Source: Adiantum capillus-veneris
Taxonomy: Eukaryota > Streptophyta > Polypodiopsida > Polypodiales > Pteridaceae
Direction: 5' to 3'
Assembly (NCBI GenBank): GCA_014529385.2
Contig: CM043952.1
Coordinates: 69,693,370 to 69,757,369 of the forward strand
Length of the DNA stretch: 64,000 bases
Under the pieces are notes generated by a model. That model saw only the letters and a list, made by a program, of their open reading frames with translations. It searched no databases and had not been told where the DNA came from. Shown here in pieces: positions 31,472 through 42,764 of this stretch (position 1 is its first letter; each line of letters opens with the position of its first letter). Made by a program: the position numbers and the translations under genes.

Positions 31472-33856
31472 TTAGAGAGAGGGAAAGAGAGATTGGAGAG
31501 CCAATGATAATGTTGGATGGTTGAAATTCATTGATGGTTTCTTTCCCTCACTCTCAATCTCATGTTCACCTAGCTACATTAGTAGACGAAGACCCATATA
31601 ATCTTTTACACGCGGTTAACCCCATGGTTTTTTGGATCTTTGAATGTATAATTTTGAAAGGGTTTAGATGATGTCATAATGGGATCATGGAAAGGGTGTA
31701 TTGTAGCATAGAAATGGAGAGGGTTGTGAGCATTATGTTAATCTATGTTGTTATGACTAAACAAAATTTGAGTGTAGTAATGACTTGGGGTTGCATTGTG
31801 TAAGTTCAAGCTACAATTAGAGAACAATTATGGAAACACTGGTTTATATTTGCTAATACAAAGTGATTAACAGAGAAAGAATGTCTCTTTTATTTCTCAA
31901 ACAATAATAGGTAGATAAAACAGGCCACAAACCATATCCATGCCATTAACAAAGTCCACATGCAATGCTCATACACATGGTGCATCAAATATATCCACTA
32001 CCTAGCACAATATATAGGTGAAAAAAGAGTTAGATAAGCAGGCATCTTTAGGGACGATTACTTCAAAGTATTGCCAGGAAAATTCTCAATGGCACTTTAT
32101 ATAGCTTCGTGTATTCCTTTGCATTAAACAATGTAGTAAGTGAAGATCCCCTTTTTCCTGGAGAGAGAGAGAGAGAGAGAGAGACTCATGCATTAGCATT
32201 TAGATTATAGTAAAGGCAGTTTCTTGGCTCATCGAACAATAAAAAATTTAGACATTATGATTGTAATATTATTTGATATGCGAATCTACAAATCCTCATA
32301 AATTATACAACATGTATACCAGGCTTATACATCCTATCTATAGATCTTAAAACAATTAAGCCATGCTATGAGAACGAAAATGTATCACCATTAAGATGTT
32401 TGCTAACCGATGAGCATCAAAGAATAACTAGCTCAATGAAACAAATATAGTAACTTAAAGCATCCAACAATTACTTAATGTTTCTAAAAGGTTATAAGGA
32501 TAAACACATTGATGTGGGTGTATTTTCATTGGATTATCTGTTGAGAGGGTTTAGATGTCATCTCCTCCATTTTTCTATATGGGATGTCACTATTGATAGT
32601 TAGCTATAGTTGCCTTATCATAGATTTGGAGAATGATCATGGTTAATTATGAAGCATCCAGGAATATATATGGAAATACCTTATCGATGCATAGAGAATG
32701 TTTGCACATGCTGCCACCTTAGGGGGGATGGCATCGAGCAACGACACAACTTTAAACCCACACTTACAATGTTGACTCTATTAGTGCTACCTTCACTATC
32801 TACTGCACCTCACCCCAAATTAGATGGTAGAAAGCTTCAGAAATCACTCAAAGAACATTTCCAAAAGTGTTTTCATGATGGATGTATGTGCATGAACACA
32901 CATGTGCATCCTACTTGTGCCAATGCAAATAGATTAACATCAACATCAATACTTTTCTGAAATGGTTTGGAATGAGTCGTATTTACTCACTGGATCCTTG
33001 TGAAAGTCGTTTGAACTCTTTTCCTTTTTTAAGCCATTCAAAGCTTTGCTTCGACTAGTTGTACGAGATTGTGCCCACTCACCCACACCCTCATGTCTCA
33101 AGCGTTAAGCTGAACCATAGTGGGTGTGCTTAAAGTTACCACTAGGCAAACTTCCTTCGAACAAGTCATTCACACATTTTATTACTCAATATGGTATCCA
33201 AGCAATATGTAGATTGACAAATGCAAAGCAACTCACAAACGTTGATAAAATATTTTGAGGGTACTGGATGTTAAGTTGTGACATCTACGATCTCAAGATA
33301 TTGTAGCCAACATCATAGATCAACAGAAATGTGACAAAATCAATGAGATACCAGCATCTTTGGCCTCGATTTTTTCAACAAGGACTTTCTATCTGGAAAG
33401 ACCCAATCAGATTCCAATACATAGATGCCCCCCACACAAGAGGGGGTAAGAGTGGAAGAAGCCACACTTGATTGGACATCTTCTCAAGAGGGGGGAAGAT
33501 GCCCAAAATCTAACTGCACCCTCTTGAGGTGCAGTTAGTGGAGAAGGGAGGGGGTAACTCATAACAATTACCCCTTTTCTGTGTGGGCATACTCATAGAT
33601 CCTATCGATCAACAAGCTTCAAGTAAGCATAGTGAAGCATTGATAGCTAGACAGAAAACCTAGATCTACTCAGAACCTAAAGTATTATCTCTTTATTCCC
33701 ACTGCAGTGTCCTCAAACATGCTGTGTTAGTGAATCTCAAGAATATATATATATTCATATCACAAGAAACAACAGATAATAGTGTAATGTCATCACTATA
33801 AATTTGATGTCAAAGCCTTTTTGAGCATAGAAATATGGAAGTGCCATTAATTCAGG
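30890..33856. other. No gene seen; microsatellites
   Basis: AT-rich, no supported coding region. It contains (CT)n at 31386-31450 joined to (CA)n at 31451-31470, and a short (GA)n at about 32161-32183. Around 33420-33590 purine runs such as AAGAGGGGG recur several times in a diverged form. The 103-residue frame at 32649-32960 lacks any motif and is not called. Confidence 0.5.
31386..31470. repeat. Compound microsatellite (CT)n(CA)n
   Basis: About 65 bases of CT followed directly by 20 bases of CA, then a GA-rich stretch (31473-31493). Long peptides read through it are artefacts. Confidence 0.95.
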
Positions 33857-33859
33857 ATT

Positions 33860-34045
33860 TACTACAACAAAAAAGGTGTCATCGACGTAGATATCGACGC
33901 CCCGCGTCAATATCTACGTCCCTATGAAACTGTCGCTATTTGCGTCGATATCTGCGTGGAAAGGCTTTATTTGCGATGCAGTTATAGACGCAAATAGCGA
34001 CGCAGATATGGACGGATATATAGACGCATATATCGACAACCATAA
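33860..34045. repeat. CACTA left TIR and subterminal repeats
   Basis: TIR TACTACAACAAAAAAGG, then multiple direct and inverted copies of a motif like GACGCAAATAGCGACG and GTCGATATCTGCG. Such subterminal arrays bind the element's accessory protein in known En/Spm elements (family knowledge). Confidence 0.85.
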
Positions 34046-34289
34046 TAGAAAAAAAAAATATTGAGCAGAGGGCAGGTAGCCTGGCCTGTGCCTAGTGAAA
34101 AGATGGACACAGCCACCACAACCAAACTTCCTGCCCTCTGCCCAAGAAAGCAAGCAGCACCAAAATCAACCGTGCTCTCGCAAAAATTTCGGCAGAGTTC
34201 CCTTTGTTTTTACATAAACTTTTCAAAAAAAATATATCATGTATACGCCTCCTACATGCTATCCATGTAGGATTTCACATGAGATTTAA

Positions 34290-34580
34290 GGCCAATGACC
34301 ATAACGAACCATAACCATAACTTAAAAGCATAACCACAACGAACCATAACCATAACATAAAAGCATAACCATAACTTAAAACCATAACCGACCAATATAA
34401 CCACTTTGATCATAACCAGAAACAAAATTAACAATAACCATAAGCATAACCAGAAAGTTAAACATAACCATAAACAAAACCTGAACCATAACTATGTCTA
34501 TACAAGAATAGGAGAAATAACCATGTCTATACAATGACAATGACAATAACCATAACCATAAGGAAAACAATAACTGTCTA
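34290..34580. repeat. Degenerate ATAACC hexamer repeat
   Basis: About 290 bp of imperfect ATAACCATAACC units with interruptions (ATAACGAACC, ATAACTTAAAA). It differs from the plant telomere repeat. It lies inside the CACTA element, 3' of the transposase gene. Minus-strand frames through it (VMVMVRCGY-type) are artefacts. Confidence 0.85.
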
Positions 34581-35094
34581 AATAATAATCATAACCATAT
34601 ATATATGTCTATACAAAAGGAGACACAGAAGCGTGTCTGTGTCTCACAAAGCATATATATGAAATCCGGTCCAGTGATGACTAGGCGTCACAACCTGCAC
34701 ATAGGACAACTCACAAAATTAGTATCGATATTAATTCACATATACTTACTTAATTAAATCAACTCACACATATTAACGTCTCACCTCAAGCGATCAACGA
34801 GACTATAAGGCCGCCCAGTCTAAAGGCTCTCCTGAAGCATCAAGATCATTCAATACTTCATAGATACCTCTACGATATCCATTTGACTCCTCCTGACGTG
34901 TCGGGGCTCGATGCATTGCAAGATTCTGCCTTTATACAAAAACGCCATAGTTAATATTGGATTAGAAACTCACAAACTCATAGAGAAAGGTGTCGAATCC
35001 TCCGCTGCCAAGATGAGATGTCCCCCTTGTCATCTGTCGTATCTGCGCGGCCTCACGCTGCTGTCTGAACCGCGTGGCCGCTTTCCGCTCATCC
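34581..35094. other. CACTA interior, no clear coding
   Basis: No supported gene. The minus-strand frame of the accessory protein may extend here beyond the stop near 35094, but it does not read clearly. Confidence 0.4.
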
Positions 35095-35553
35095 TCCCTG
35101 ATCTGCAACCACGTCTAGTGTGGGGATGCCCGAAGGCTTCGGCGAGCCAGTCCTGAAAGCCTTCCGAGCTGCATCTCGTCGATGTTTCACGGTGTCCTGT
35201 GCAACACCCTTGATCCACCTCCTCGGAACAACGTCAGAACCCGGAGCAAGCTAGTACTCTCTCAGGATGGTCTCCACTATGTAAGTGACTTTGTCCTTTT
35301 CCTGTTGATCCCAAGACGTCAGAATGCTGGTCGAAAACTGTAGCTCCGCGAGTTGGAGAATCCGTTGTCTCATCTCAGTCCCGAATCTATCCATGTCAAC
35401 AGAACCATCTGGCCGTACAGTATAGAGCTTGGAGGCACTAGGATCGTATGCCCCCCAAGGTGTCCGAGGTGTGCCAAGAGGTGTGTCGAGAGGTGTGCCT
35501 GGGTAGGATGGGGCTCGTGAGCGAGAAGGGTCGAAGCATCTGTGGACCCTCAT
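35095..35553 (-). pseudogene. CACTA 3' coding part, plant-transposase (Ptta/En/Spm-like) segment
   Basis: In minus orientation a Pro/Thr-rich stretch (TPLDTPLGTPRTPWG, about 35450-35500) leads to LYTVRPDGSVDMDRFGTEMRQRIL and SWDQQEKDKVTYIVETIL. A stop at 35251 is followed after a frame change by RWIKGVAQDTVKHRRDAARKAF and PSGIPTLDVVADQGG. The layout resembles the C-terminal region of the second CACTA protein or the plant Transposase_24 type. This is a recall-based assignment of moderate strength. Frameshifts make it inactive as read. Confidence 0.5.
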
Positions 35554-36279
35554 TCACAGCAACCACCACCTCCACCTGACGATCGTCGAGATCGGCGAGT
35601 GCGCCTGTGTTGCAGAGATGAGGATGTACCCGCCTCTGCCCCACCCCTAGGTGTCGAAGAGGCCGTGATGGGAGAAGCAGGCATTGTACCCATAGGCGTC
35701 CCCCCCTCCCCCCCCCCCCCCCCCAATAGGCGTCCCTCCCTCGGGTGTGAAGCCCGGAGACGTAGTACCCGTGCCTCTGGCTACCCAGTACTGAGAAGCC
35801 TCTGCCATCTGAGCAGGCGTCATCTGCTCGCAATGTTCGGGGAGAGCAAATGTGTCGCTCGCATCTGCCCAAACCTTTGTAGAATCTATTTGCACAAGTT
35901 TGTTTCCATCTCTGCATACTGTTGCATTGCGACCAGAAGTAATCACCTTGAACCACTTCACATCCACCAACAAAAACATCTCAAACCGCCTAAAGCTTAC
36001 TTTCAGGATATCTGACACCAAACCACGGTAATCTAGGTTGCTAGTGCTCTCATTCGTGTCTCTGGCACTAGCCCTGCTCTTTTGCATAAAACTAACCATT
36101 ACCCCACTGTCAAACGTGTTTCTTCTGCCGTCAATTTGTTGTGTTCTGAAATGCCTTCCATGCGACCATAGTGCCATGTATGTATGATACTTCCAGTCAT
36201 ATCCAATAGCTAGCTCTTCCTCTTCTAGAGATATGGGTTCTCCGATCTGTCGAGCTACTCTCACTGTCTGTCCAACCAT
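35554..36279 (-). pseudogene. CACTA transposase gene, DUF4216 region
   Basis: From 36279: QTVRVARQIGEPISLEEEELAIGYDW, then FDSGVMVSFMQKSRASARDTNES, YRGLVSDILKVSFRRFEMFLLVDVKWF and FALPEHCEQM. These match the DUF4216 pattern usually found 3' of the TNP2 catalytic domain: (N/D)SGV, S-x-x-A-R-D, YYG-like, CDWF-like and F-x-L-A-x-x-xQ. The segment then becomes Gly/Thr-rich and contains a poly-C run on the plus strand at 35701-35724 that gives a glycine tract. This homopolymer is a likely frameshift or assembly-error site. Confidence 0.75.
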
Positions 36280-36425
36280 GCCATTGTAGGGAATTCAGCT
36301 TCGCCTGAAATCCTGTCGCTCCCTATTGCATCTCTCTTTCTCTTCTTCGTACCTTTCAAGCCATTTTTGCATCGGCGCTGAATTTAGTATACAGAACTTC
36401 ATGATCTTTTCTCGCATGGCATCGT

Positions 36426-37516
36426 TCATTTTCTTCGGCACCCCTTTCCTTGCGGCTCCTCTCCCACCAGTCTTGTATCCTCCTCATCGCTCCACAGTCG
36501 AGGCATTTCTGGGTCAGAAATGGATAGAAATTCGGTCTTCAATACAAGATACTCTTGCACCAGCCATCCTTCTGCCATGCTCCCCTCTGGACACGCTTTT
36601 TGGCGAACAAAACCCTTAAGTGTTTTCATGAACCGCTCTAGAAAGAACATCCAACGGCTGTGGACTGTACCTGCCACTGCAACCTCATCTACTACATGGA
36701 CGATCAAGTGCATTTGGATAGTTAGGCAGCTCGTGGGTAGATACTTATCAATCATGCAAACTACCTCAATGGAGTTAGCCCTTGGGACTGCAATAGATTC
36801 CTCATGTGTCTCCTTGGAAGAGATCCACCGCACTAGCTCTGAAATCTTATATATGCAGGTCCGCACTTCCTCTGTTACACACCCCTTGATCGCGATTGGA
36901 AGAATGAATTGCAAGAACTTATGCCAGTCGTGCGATTTCAGTCCTGACAATTGATCGTCACGGGTGAATGCTGTCTTGAGACATCGCATATATCCTGTTG
37001 GCGTCCTGAACTCTGAAATCACCCTTTGAACTTCTCGCTCTTCGTTTTTTAGCAATACCCATGGCGCTCTTAGAAGTTTTGTTTGGCCAGCTACATTGGT
37101 GAAAGGCCACAGCTCTGGCATCTTTCCAACTGACTGCAAATCATCTCATGAATCTCGATTGTCTTTCATTCCCATGATTGTCTTCCAGAGGAGCTCTCCC
37201 ACATTCTTGAATATATGCATTGGATCCAGCAAATGGTTAATTAGTAGATCACCCCAGTACGGCAACATATGGAGAATGGACAAAGGTTTCATTCCTAGAA
37301 CAGGTTGCCCCTCATGTTGCTCCCATCGGCGACGCCACTCTTGTACATGCATAGGATGACATTCGATGCGACCAAGATGACCTTCGCGCAAGTGATGGCC
37401 ATCTGGAAGATAACGGTGGTGGCCTTGATAAATTGTCTTTCGAAGAGAGGCAGAATAGCGCATATCCAAAGACTGCCCGCAAATTGGACATGCATTGTAT
37501 CCCAAAGCTGTTAGCC
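36426..37516 (-). pseudogene. CACTA TNP2-type transposase, exon 3 (includes DUF4218)
   Basis: This exon continues from the splice acceptor at 37517: LTALGYNACPICG, TIYQGHHRYLPDGHHLRE, ILHMLPYWGDLLINHLLDPMHIFKNVGE. An in-frame TGA at about 37143-37145 interrupts DNRDS-x-DDLQSVGKMPELWP; the likely original is CGA. After it come the DUF4218-type blocks LSGLKSHDWHKFLQFILPIAIKG and SRWMFFLERFMKTLKGFVRQKACPEGSMAEG. The frame ends at 36426 and homologous reading resumes in another frame toward 36279. Apart from that stop, about 360 codons are clean, so the gene was active until recently. Confidence 0.88.
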
Positions 37517-37595
37517 CTACATTTATTAAAGCATGAATCAGGCCAAGACAAAGTGCTTGCGAATAGCAAGAATTTTGTAAATCAAGAACCATTAC
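37517..37595 (-). other. Transposase intron 2 (79 bp, GT..AG)
   Basis: Minus-strand donor TCTG|GTAATGG and acceptor AATGTAG|GGCTAA. Removing it joins YGEASG directly to LTALGYNACPICG, the expected TNP2 order, in frame. The length is typical for a short plant intron. Confidence 0.85.
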
Positions 37596-38338
37596 CAGAA
37601 GCTTCTCCGTATTTTGGCCAATCATGCATAGTCCACATAAGAATTCCATGGATCCTAGCATGTTGTTGTCCTACTGGCTCAACCGCATCTGCTATGTTGA
37701 TCCCATGCCATAACTCCTGGAGCTCGTCAACTAGTGGAGCTAGATAAACATCCATGTTTTTTGCCTTGAACTTACCAGGTACAATCAAGCTTAATATCAA
37801 ATGACCCTTCTTGATGGCAATCCACGGCGGGAGGTTGTAATTGATAAGGCACACAGGCCAAGTGCTCCATGACGAGCTTCTCAAGCCAAATGGATTGACT
37901 CCATCCATTGCCATGCCCAAATGCAAATTGTGTGGTTCACTCTTAAAATGTGGCGAGGTATCTTCAATGTGCCTCCAAGCCTTTGAATCAGCAGGCACCC
38001 TAAATGTTGCGTCAGTGGATCTATTTGTAGAATGCCACCGCATCAACTTTGCAATGGAACCACAACGAAACATGCTTTTTAACATAGGAATAATAGGGAA
38101 ATGCCGCAACACTTTAGCTGGCACTGTCTCGCCAACTGCATCTTGTTTGTAGCGCATTGCTCCGTACTTAGGACACGACAAACAATCTGTGAATTCATTG
38201 TAAAAAATAATGCAATCATTTGGACATGCATGAATCTTGTTGTAGTCCAAGCCAACTGAGGTCAATAGTTGCTTTGCGTCTGGCCTGGAGGGGGGCATTT
38301 CATTGTTGTCAGCCGGGAGAATTTGCTCCCGCAACAAC
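37596..38338 (-). pseudogene. CACTA TNP2-type transposase, exon 2 (Transposase_21 core)
   Basis: Catalytic region of the transposase that cuts the element ends. Blocks in order: LLREQILPADNNEMPPS, HACPNDCIIFYNE and CPKYGAMRYK (zinc-binding-like cysteines), AKVLRHFPIIPMLKSMF, MRWH, LGMAMDGVNPFGLRSS, WPVCLINYNLPPWIAIKK, LSLIVPGKFKAKNMDVYLAPLVDELQELW. The Asp in AMDG and that in NMDVYL sit where family members have conserved acidic residues. About 248 codons are free of stops. It is the best-preserved DNA-transposon coding segment in the window. Confidence 0.93.
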
Positions 38339-38419
38339 CTGTTTAAGCCACATTAAATTAAAAATCTCTCCAAGCACGTCACCATTGCAATCGGAAAATC
38401 TCTTTTGTAAATTATGTAC
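38339..38419 (-). other. Transposase intron 1 (81 bp, GT..AG)
   Basis: Minus-strand donor TTTAG|GTACATAA and acceptor AAACAG|GTTG. Splicing joins VTALFR to LLREQILPAD in frame, as in other TNP2 proteins. Without it the frame would stop at 38353. Confidence 0.85.
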
Positions 38420-38932
38420 CTAAACAAAGCAGTGACGCTTGCATCTGACCACCCGTACACTGACTGAAGATTCAAAAACGCCAGACAAGTACAAAGCGTC
38501 GATATTTTGGCGCCTTCATAAATTGGTTGACGTGAAAAATTCCTCAACATGTCTTCAGGAGATAGGCGCACGGCTTCTGGTGCTGCTTCGTTAGCGTTCT
38601 CCTCGCTTGCCTGGAAGAAGGCATCCAGCATCTCCTCCATGCCATCATCTTCTGTCTGTAAGTCCTTTTTTGCTTCCATCCTTGGATTTTTATTGGTCGG
38701 ACCTTCACGCATAATCCTTTTTCTCTCTCTCTCTCAGATGTAGGTGCTATGTCGCGAAAATCAATGCCCGTTCCGTAGGAGTCGCATCATAGATTCTGTA
38801 CGGTTCTTTAGCAAACTCTTCGTACTTGTGCACATGCTCATTACATATCCTACGCTTGCGCAGGATTTGATACTTGCAGAGCGTGCACGAGCATGCAATC
38901 TTTTCCTCCATGTTAGTTGATGACGTTGCCAT
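38420..38932 (-). pseudogene. CACTA TNP2-type transposase, exon 1
   Basis: ATG at 38932 (MATSSTNMEEK), then an N-terminal zinc-type region IACSCTLCKYQILRKRRICNEHVHKYEEF, as at the start of TNP2 proteins. A frame change lies at a (GA)n tract near 38720-38738. After it MREGPTNKNPRMEAKKDL, an acidic segment (EEMLDAFFQASEENANEA) and SVYGWSDASVTALFR lead to the donor site. The microsatellite inside the exon is the likely cause of the shift. Element B lies 104 bp upstream of the ATG. Confidence 0.8.
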
Positions 38933-39036
38933 CTACAATGATTATGAATGTTGTTTTAATATATATACTCCTCACAATGTAAACTACCTCGCATTCTCTA
39001 GTCTTGCCCAATCTCTGTACACCTCGGTCCACACGT

Positions 39037-40173
39037 TGTGGGCGGGATGAAAACACATACAGCGCCTCTATAACAACCCGACACACACTCTTGGGAAGAT
39101 ACACACACACACTATGGGGCACAACTCGGCTTACACAACACACCTGGCCGAGACAGGGAACACACCTATGGAATGGGAGGAGAGAGACTATCCACTTGGC
39201 CATTCCACACAGACACACACACACACACCCAAAAAAACTCAGCTCAACAGAGGAGAACTTTTGATAATTAGATACAAATGATCTTGGGCCAACACCAATG
39301 GGGCAAACAACTCACACAATATGGGTAAAATATGCCAGATACAATCACAAATTGGAGAAGAAGATTCATTCATAGGAGAAACTTACACAACCAAAACAGC
39401 AGAAAAACAATGAGGAATTTGAAAAAATGGACAACTCCATCGCGTCCGAAACGGCCCAAAACCCCACTCTACAATGTCCAAGTGCTCGAATTATCCGACC
39501 TCGGTTGAGCAGCGGCCAAAACAGGCTCCAAAATGAGCAAAAACACACCTGCGGCTGTTCCTCCTCTCTTCTCCACGTTTTCTCTAGTCTTCTCTGTTTT
39601 TTTTCAGTTCCCACACTTAGCTTTATTATTTGGGCACCCTTGGCCTTTTAGATGACCTCAAACGGACCCCAAACAGGCCAAAAACTGACCTCGCAGTGCA
39701 TAGTTGTCACCTTTTTGCATCATCCGCACACTTGGCACTCATTTCTTTTCAATAATGCATCCCACCACCACATGAAGTGGCCCCAAATATTGATCCTCAT
39801 GATGACCTTTCTTCATAATTATCACAAGGAAACACCCACGTTGTGTCCGTACTTCTCCACGTGCAAATATTGACCCCATTCGCCCTCTTGACGCCACTAG
39901 ATGCCATCTGACGCACCTGCTTACCTCATGTCTTCGGCCCGCGGATAGCTTCCTCAAGAAGTTTTACGTGCTACCAACTCCTCATTATTATAGAAAAAAC
40001 ATATTGGTACTAGTAATAGTGAAAATCGATGCACTATGTACGCATTGTCCTACCTGTACACACGTGGGCCCCACGTAACCACCTGGCTCTGGAAAATGGG
40101 CAATTCTTTATTTGATGCACCATGAATGTGTATGCACATATGCGCAATCCCTTGCTCCAAAAAACTCCTGACA
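39037..40173 (-). repeat. Element B 3' LTR and adjacent polypurine tract
   Basis: In minus orientation it starts TGTCAGGAGT at 40173 and ends at 39037. The tract CTAGGGGGTGGGCAAAT (about 40177-40193) lies just upstream, matching A. Compared with A the outer end reads CCCACA for CTCACA. Confidence 0.92.
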
Positions 40174-40223
40174 TAATTTGCCCACCCCCTAGCCTACTAG
40201 AGCATTCATGCTCAGTAGCAGCA

Positions 40224-40996
40224 CTAGTAGATGCTCATTCCACCTAGATCAAAAGGCGAAAGACATATCGCCTGATTCACAAGAAGCATCATAACACCAC
40301 ACCTACATTTGTCAACAATCAACCAAAATTCACCATAGGCATATCCAACTAACACATCCGCCCTGTCTGGAGTTCTAAAAGCATAAATATTGCATGCCAC
40401 ATTCAACCCAACCGATAGAGACAACTCAAATGACTCATCACTTGGCATCTTGGCTTCACCAGCCATAGCAACAACCTGCAAATCATGCACCCAAGTAGCT
40501 AAAAGCATTGTGTGAAGGTAAAGTTGTTGATATCCAAAGCACAAAAGTATCCCCGCAGCACACATATCCCTAGCATAGGCATCCACATAGCTAAGATTGG
40601 ACTCATATATGCCAAACCCCTTCTCATCATCATAAGCATACTCATCATCACACATCACTTTATCCACATCATAATCATGGCTAGCACCACTATCCATAGC
40701 TTCTAGCATGGTTTCATCAGTCTCCAAGAATACAGATGCCTGCTCTAAACCACAATCATGCTCACAAATCGGCTTAATCACTGCACATACATCAAAATAT
40801 GGCTTCAAAACAGGCTCCACATCCAACAAATACACAAAATGGTTCTCAACCTTGCCCTCTTCCCTAATTTCCAAGGAACTAGCATCCAAAGATACGTGCT
40901 CATCATCAATAACCTCAACCTCACACTCACACCCAGAATCACAAGGTACACAAGTAGCCAATGCATCCTCTTCAAGACTTTTCAATACTGTATCTT
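40224..40996 (-). CDS. Element B unrecognised acidic ORF (about 250 codons)
   Basis: An uninterrupted frame between the gag remnant and the polypurine tract. It is acidic and Cys-containing: CVPCDSGCECEVEVIDDEHV, DVCAVIKPICEHDCGLEQ, DDEYAYDDEKGFGIYESN, then more hydrophobic: GILLCFGYQQLYLHTMLL, NVACNIYAFRTPDRADVLVGYAYG. It is open back to a stop at 40994-40996 with no ATG until codon ~93 (MLEAMDS). Translation must therefore start there, or the frame joins an upstream part by splicing or frameshift. Over 750 nt without a stop is unlikely by chance in this AT-rich sequence. I do not recognise it. It is not pol. Confidence 0.55.
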
Positions 40997-41473
40997 AGCA
41001 TTACTACACTCTTTTGGCTCTTCCATAAAACCTGTCAACCTGCAAAAACTCTTTACGCTTCACAATAGACCTTGGAAGAAACGAGAAACATCATAGGATA
41101 GGCTACTTTTCACCTTGTTAGGCTTAACTTATCTTCCATGTCATTTATCCTTTTGCACATGCATACATGTATTGATAACATGTTCTCAAGACGCTTAAAC
41201 TTCCATTCTTGTGCTTTGCAATGCATACCGCATCTTCAAAGACTCGGGCCTCTTCAACTCAACCTCGAACCGCAACCAAGGTGACAAACCATCAACAAAA
41301 AAAACTTTTCTTCAATGAACAAGGGGGGGGGTCTCATCCTTAAGAGCAAACACCAACGAGTCCATAAATCTGTAAAACTTGTACATAGGCATCAACACCT
41401 TGACAGAACCTGCTTAAGAGCATTGAGCTCATTCCATACTGCATTTGCATCTTCTCAAAAACCTGGAAACTCT
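40997..41473 (-). other. Element B region between gag remnant and acidic ORF
   Basis: No clean frame. A short piece (about 41400-41450, minus) reads WNELNALKQVL, the kind of sequence common in Gag, but it is in a different frame from the gag start. It is probably decayed coding sequence. Confidence 0.4.
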
Positions 41474-41710
41474 CTAAAAAGCTTCTATAAACTTGTCAAG
41501 ACTCAAACCATAAGAAGAAGCCACTTCTTGTTTAGCTTCCAAATCCATGAACCAAACACAGGCCTCATCTTTCAAAAGCAATCCAAATAGCCTCAAAATC
41601 TTCTCCTCATCACACATATTGTTGCTTATGCATGCCACCTCGACTTGCTCCAGAAAGTCTTCTGCATCTTCACCACTTCTTCCATGAAATTCCGGATAAG
41701 AGAAAGCCAT
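41474..41710 (-). pseudogene. Element B gag N-terminal remnant
   Basis: ATG at 41710 (MAFSYPEFHGRSGEDAEDFLEQVEVACISNN), the same start as element A. About 79 codons are open, through VWFMDLEAKQEVASSYGLSLDKFIEAF, then a stop at 41474. Identity with A is high over the first 35 residues and drops afterwards. Kept gag starts in non-autonomous elements often hold the RNA packaging signal (family knowledge; inference here). Confidence 0.8.
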
Positions 41711-41813
41711 GGCTACCCAAGTTACAATGCTTTGAGAACCCCTTTGAACACACGTGCAAGAACCCAAAAATTTTGGCTAACTCAATTCCCAGAAACTTCA
41801 ATAGAGCTCAGCT

Positions 41814-42032
41814 TCAGATAAGGACAAACACATGCACATCAAATGAGTTTTCATAGTTGATCATTGGAATTACAACAGGCAAAGGACATTCCAGGATCTC
41901 TCGTAATCTTCTTGGCCCGAACATAAAGACTATGCGCTGCTGGAAAAAAATCTTCCTGGACACATGAACATTTATATAGATTCTTTGAGTTAAATGAAAA
42001 GGAGTGAATTGAGGTCCATTTTGATCATCCAT
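41814..42032 (-). CDS. Leader small ORF, type b, 72 codons (element B), intact
   Basis: ATG at 42032 (MDDQNGPQFTPFHLTQRI) to a stop at 41814. Blocks: VSRKIFFQQR, FMFGPRRLREIL, PVVIPMINY and SFDVHVFVLI. It is uninterrupted, unlike the A copy. The hydrophobic, beta-like pattern at both ends suggests a small folded domain. No Cys, no signal peptide. Against the D copy, all eight codons for S-R-K-I and F-Q-Q-R use different synonymous bases, which argues for selection on the protein. The function is unknown. Confidence 0.8.
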   Translation of the reverse strand: MDDQNGPQFTPFHLTQRIYINVHVSRKIFFQQRIVFMFGPRRLREILECPLPVVIPMINYENSFDVHVFVLI

Positions 42033-42056
42033 TAAAGTCAACCATACAGCTCCCAA

Positions 42057-42764
42057 GAAAGCACACCTGTCTTATCCTCTGATTTTGCCAAAACTTTATC
42101 AACATAACAGCATAAATGGCTCAAAAGACCAAAAAACCAGCCATCATATCTTGGAAAAATTTTGGCAGAGTTTCCCTAGAAGTAGAGCAGTGTGAACCCA
42201 AAATGTAGATTGTATATGTATGCATAAACTGCCAACAATAGAACTCGAGCATCAAATAGGAATCACTAGTACATAGCCCATGGTGAGGTCACAAAAAGGG
42301 TGCTCCAGCTACTTGTATCACCGAAAGGATCTCTACATTTGAGAATCCCCCAACTCAATAAAACCTCACGCTATCGACCCTCACACGAAGGCTAATGCAA
42401 ATCGCGTATAGTCAAGTCTCAAAAATGACTATCTTCCAAACCAAGTCTCAGAAATGGCTGGGACTGCCAAATAAAACCATATATGGCTCCACAAAGGCGT
42501 ACCATGGTAGTTTCCACAAGTAACATACAATCCAATAGAAAATGCGCTCAAACAGGTGCCAAGTGATGCATACCCACAACAACTCGCAAGTGACACCAAT
42601 GCTAGTATATCACTGTACTCCAACTACCTATACCTGTGTGAATCACCTGTACCTGTACCTATCCCTGTAACCTATAACCTGCAACCTGTAATCCCGAATC
42701 TCGAAGCTCGAAGCTCGAAGCAGAAGGTACTCGAAGAAGATCCTCCGTGGGGGCACCAAAAGAA
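42057..42764 (-). promoter_or_regulatory. Element B leader and primer-binding site
   Basis: TGGTGCCCCCACGGAGGATC (42758-42739, minus) lies six bases from the LTR end. The GATTACAG/GGTACAG-type short repeat seen in A is repeated at about 42633-42700. Otherwise non-coding. Confidence 0.75.

Noticed and set aside
34252..34570. Minus-strand frames rich in V, M, Y
   Set aside because: Translation of the degenerate ATAACC repeat.
35542..36015. 157-residue plus-strand frame over the poly-C run
   Set aside because: Antisense to the DUF4216 region; the proline run comes from a homopolymer.
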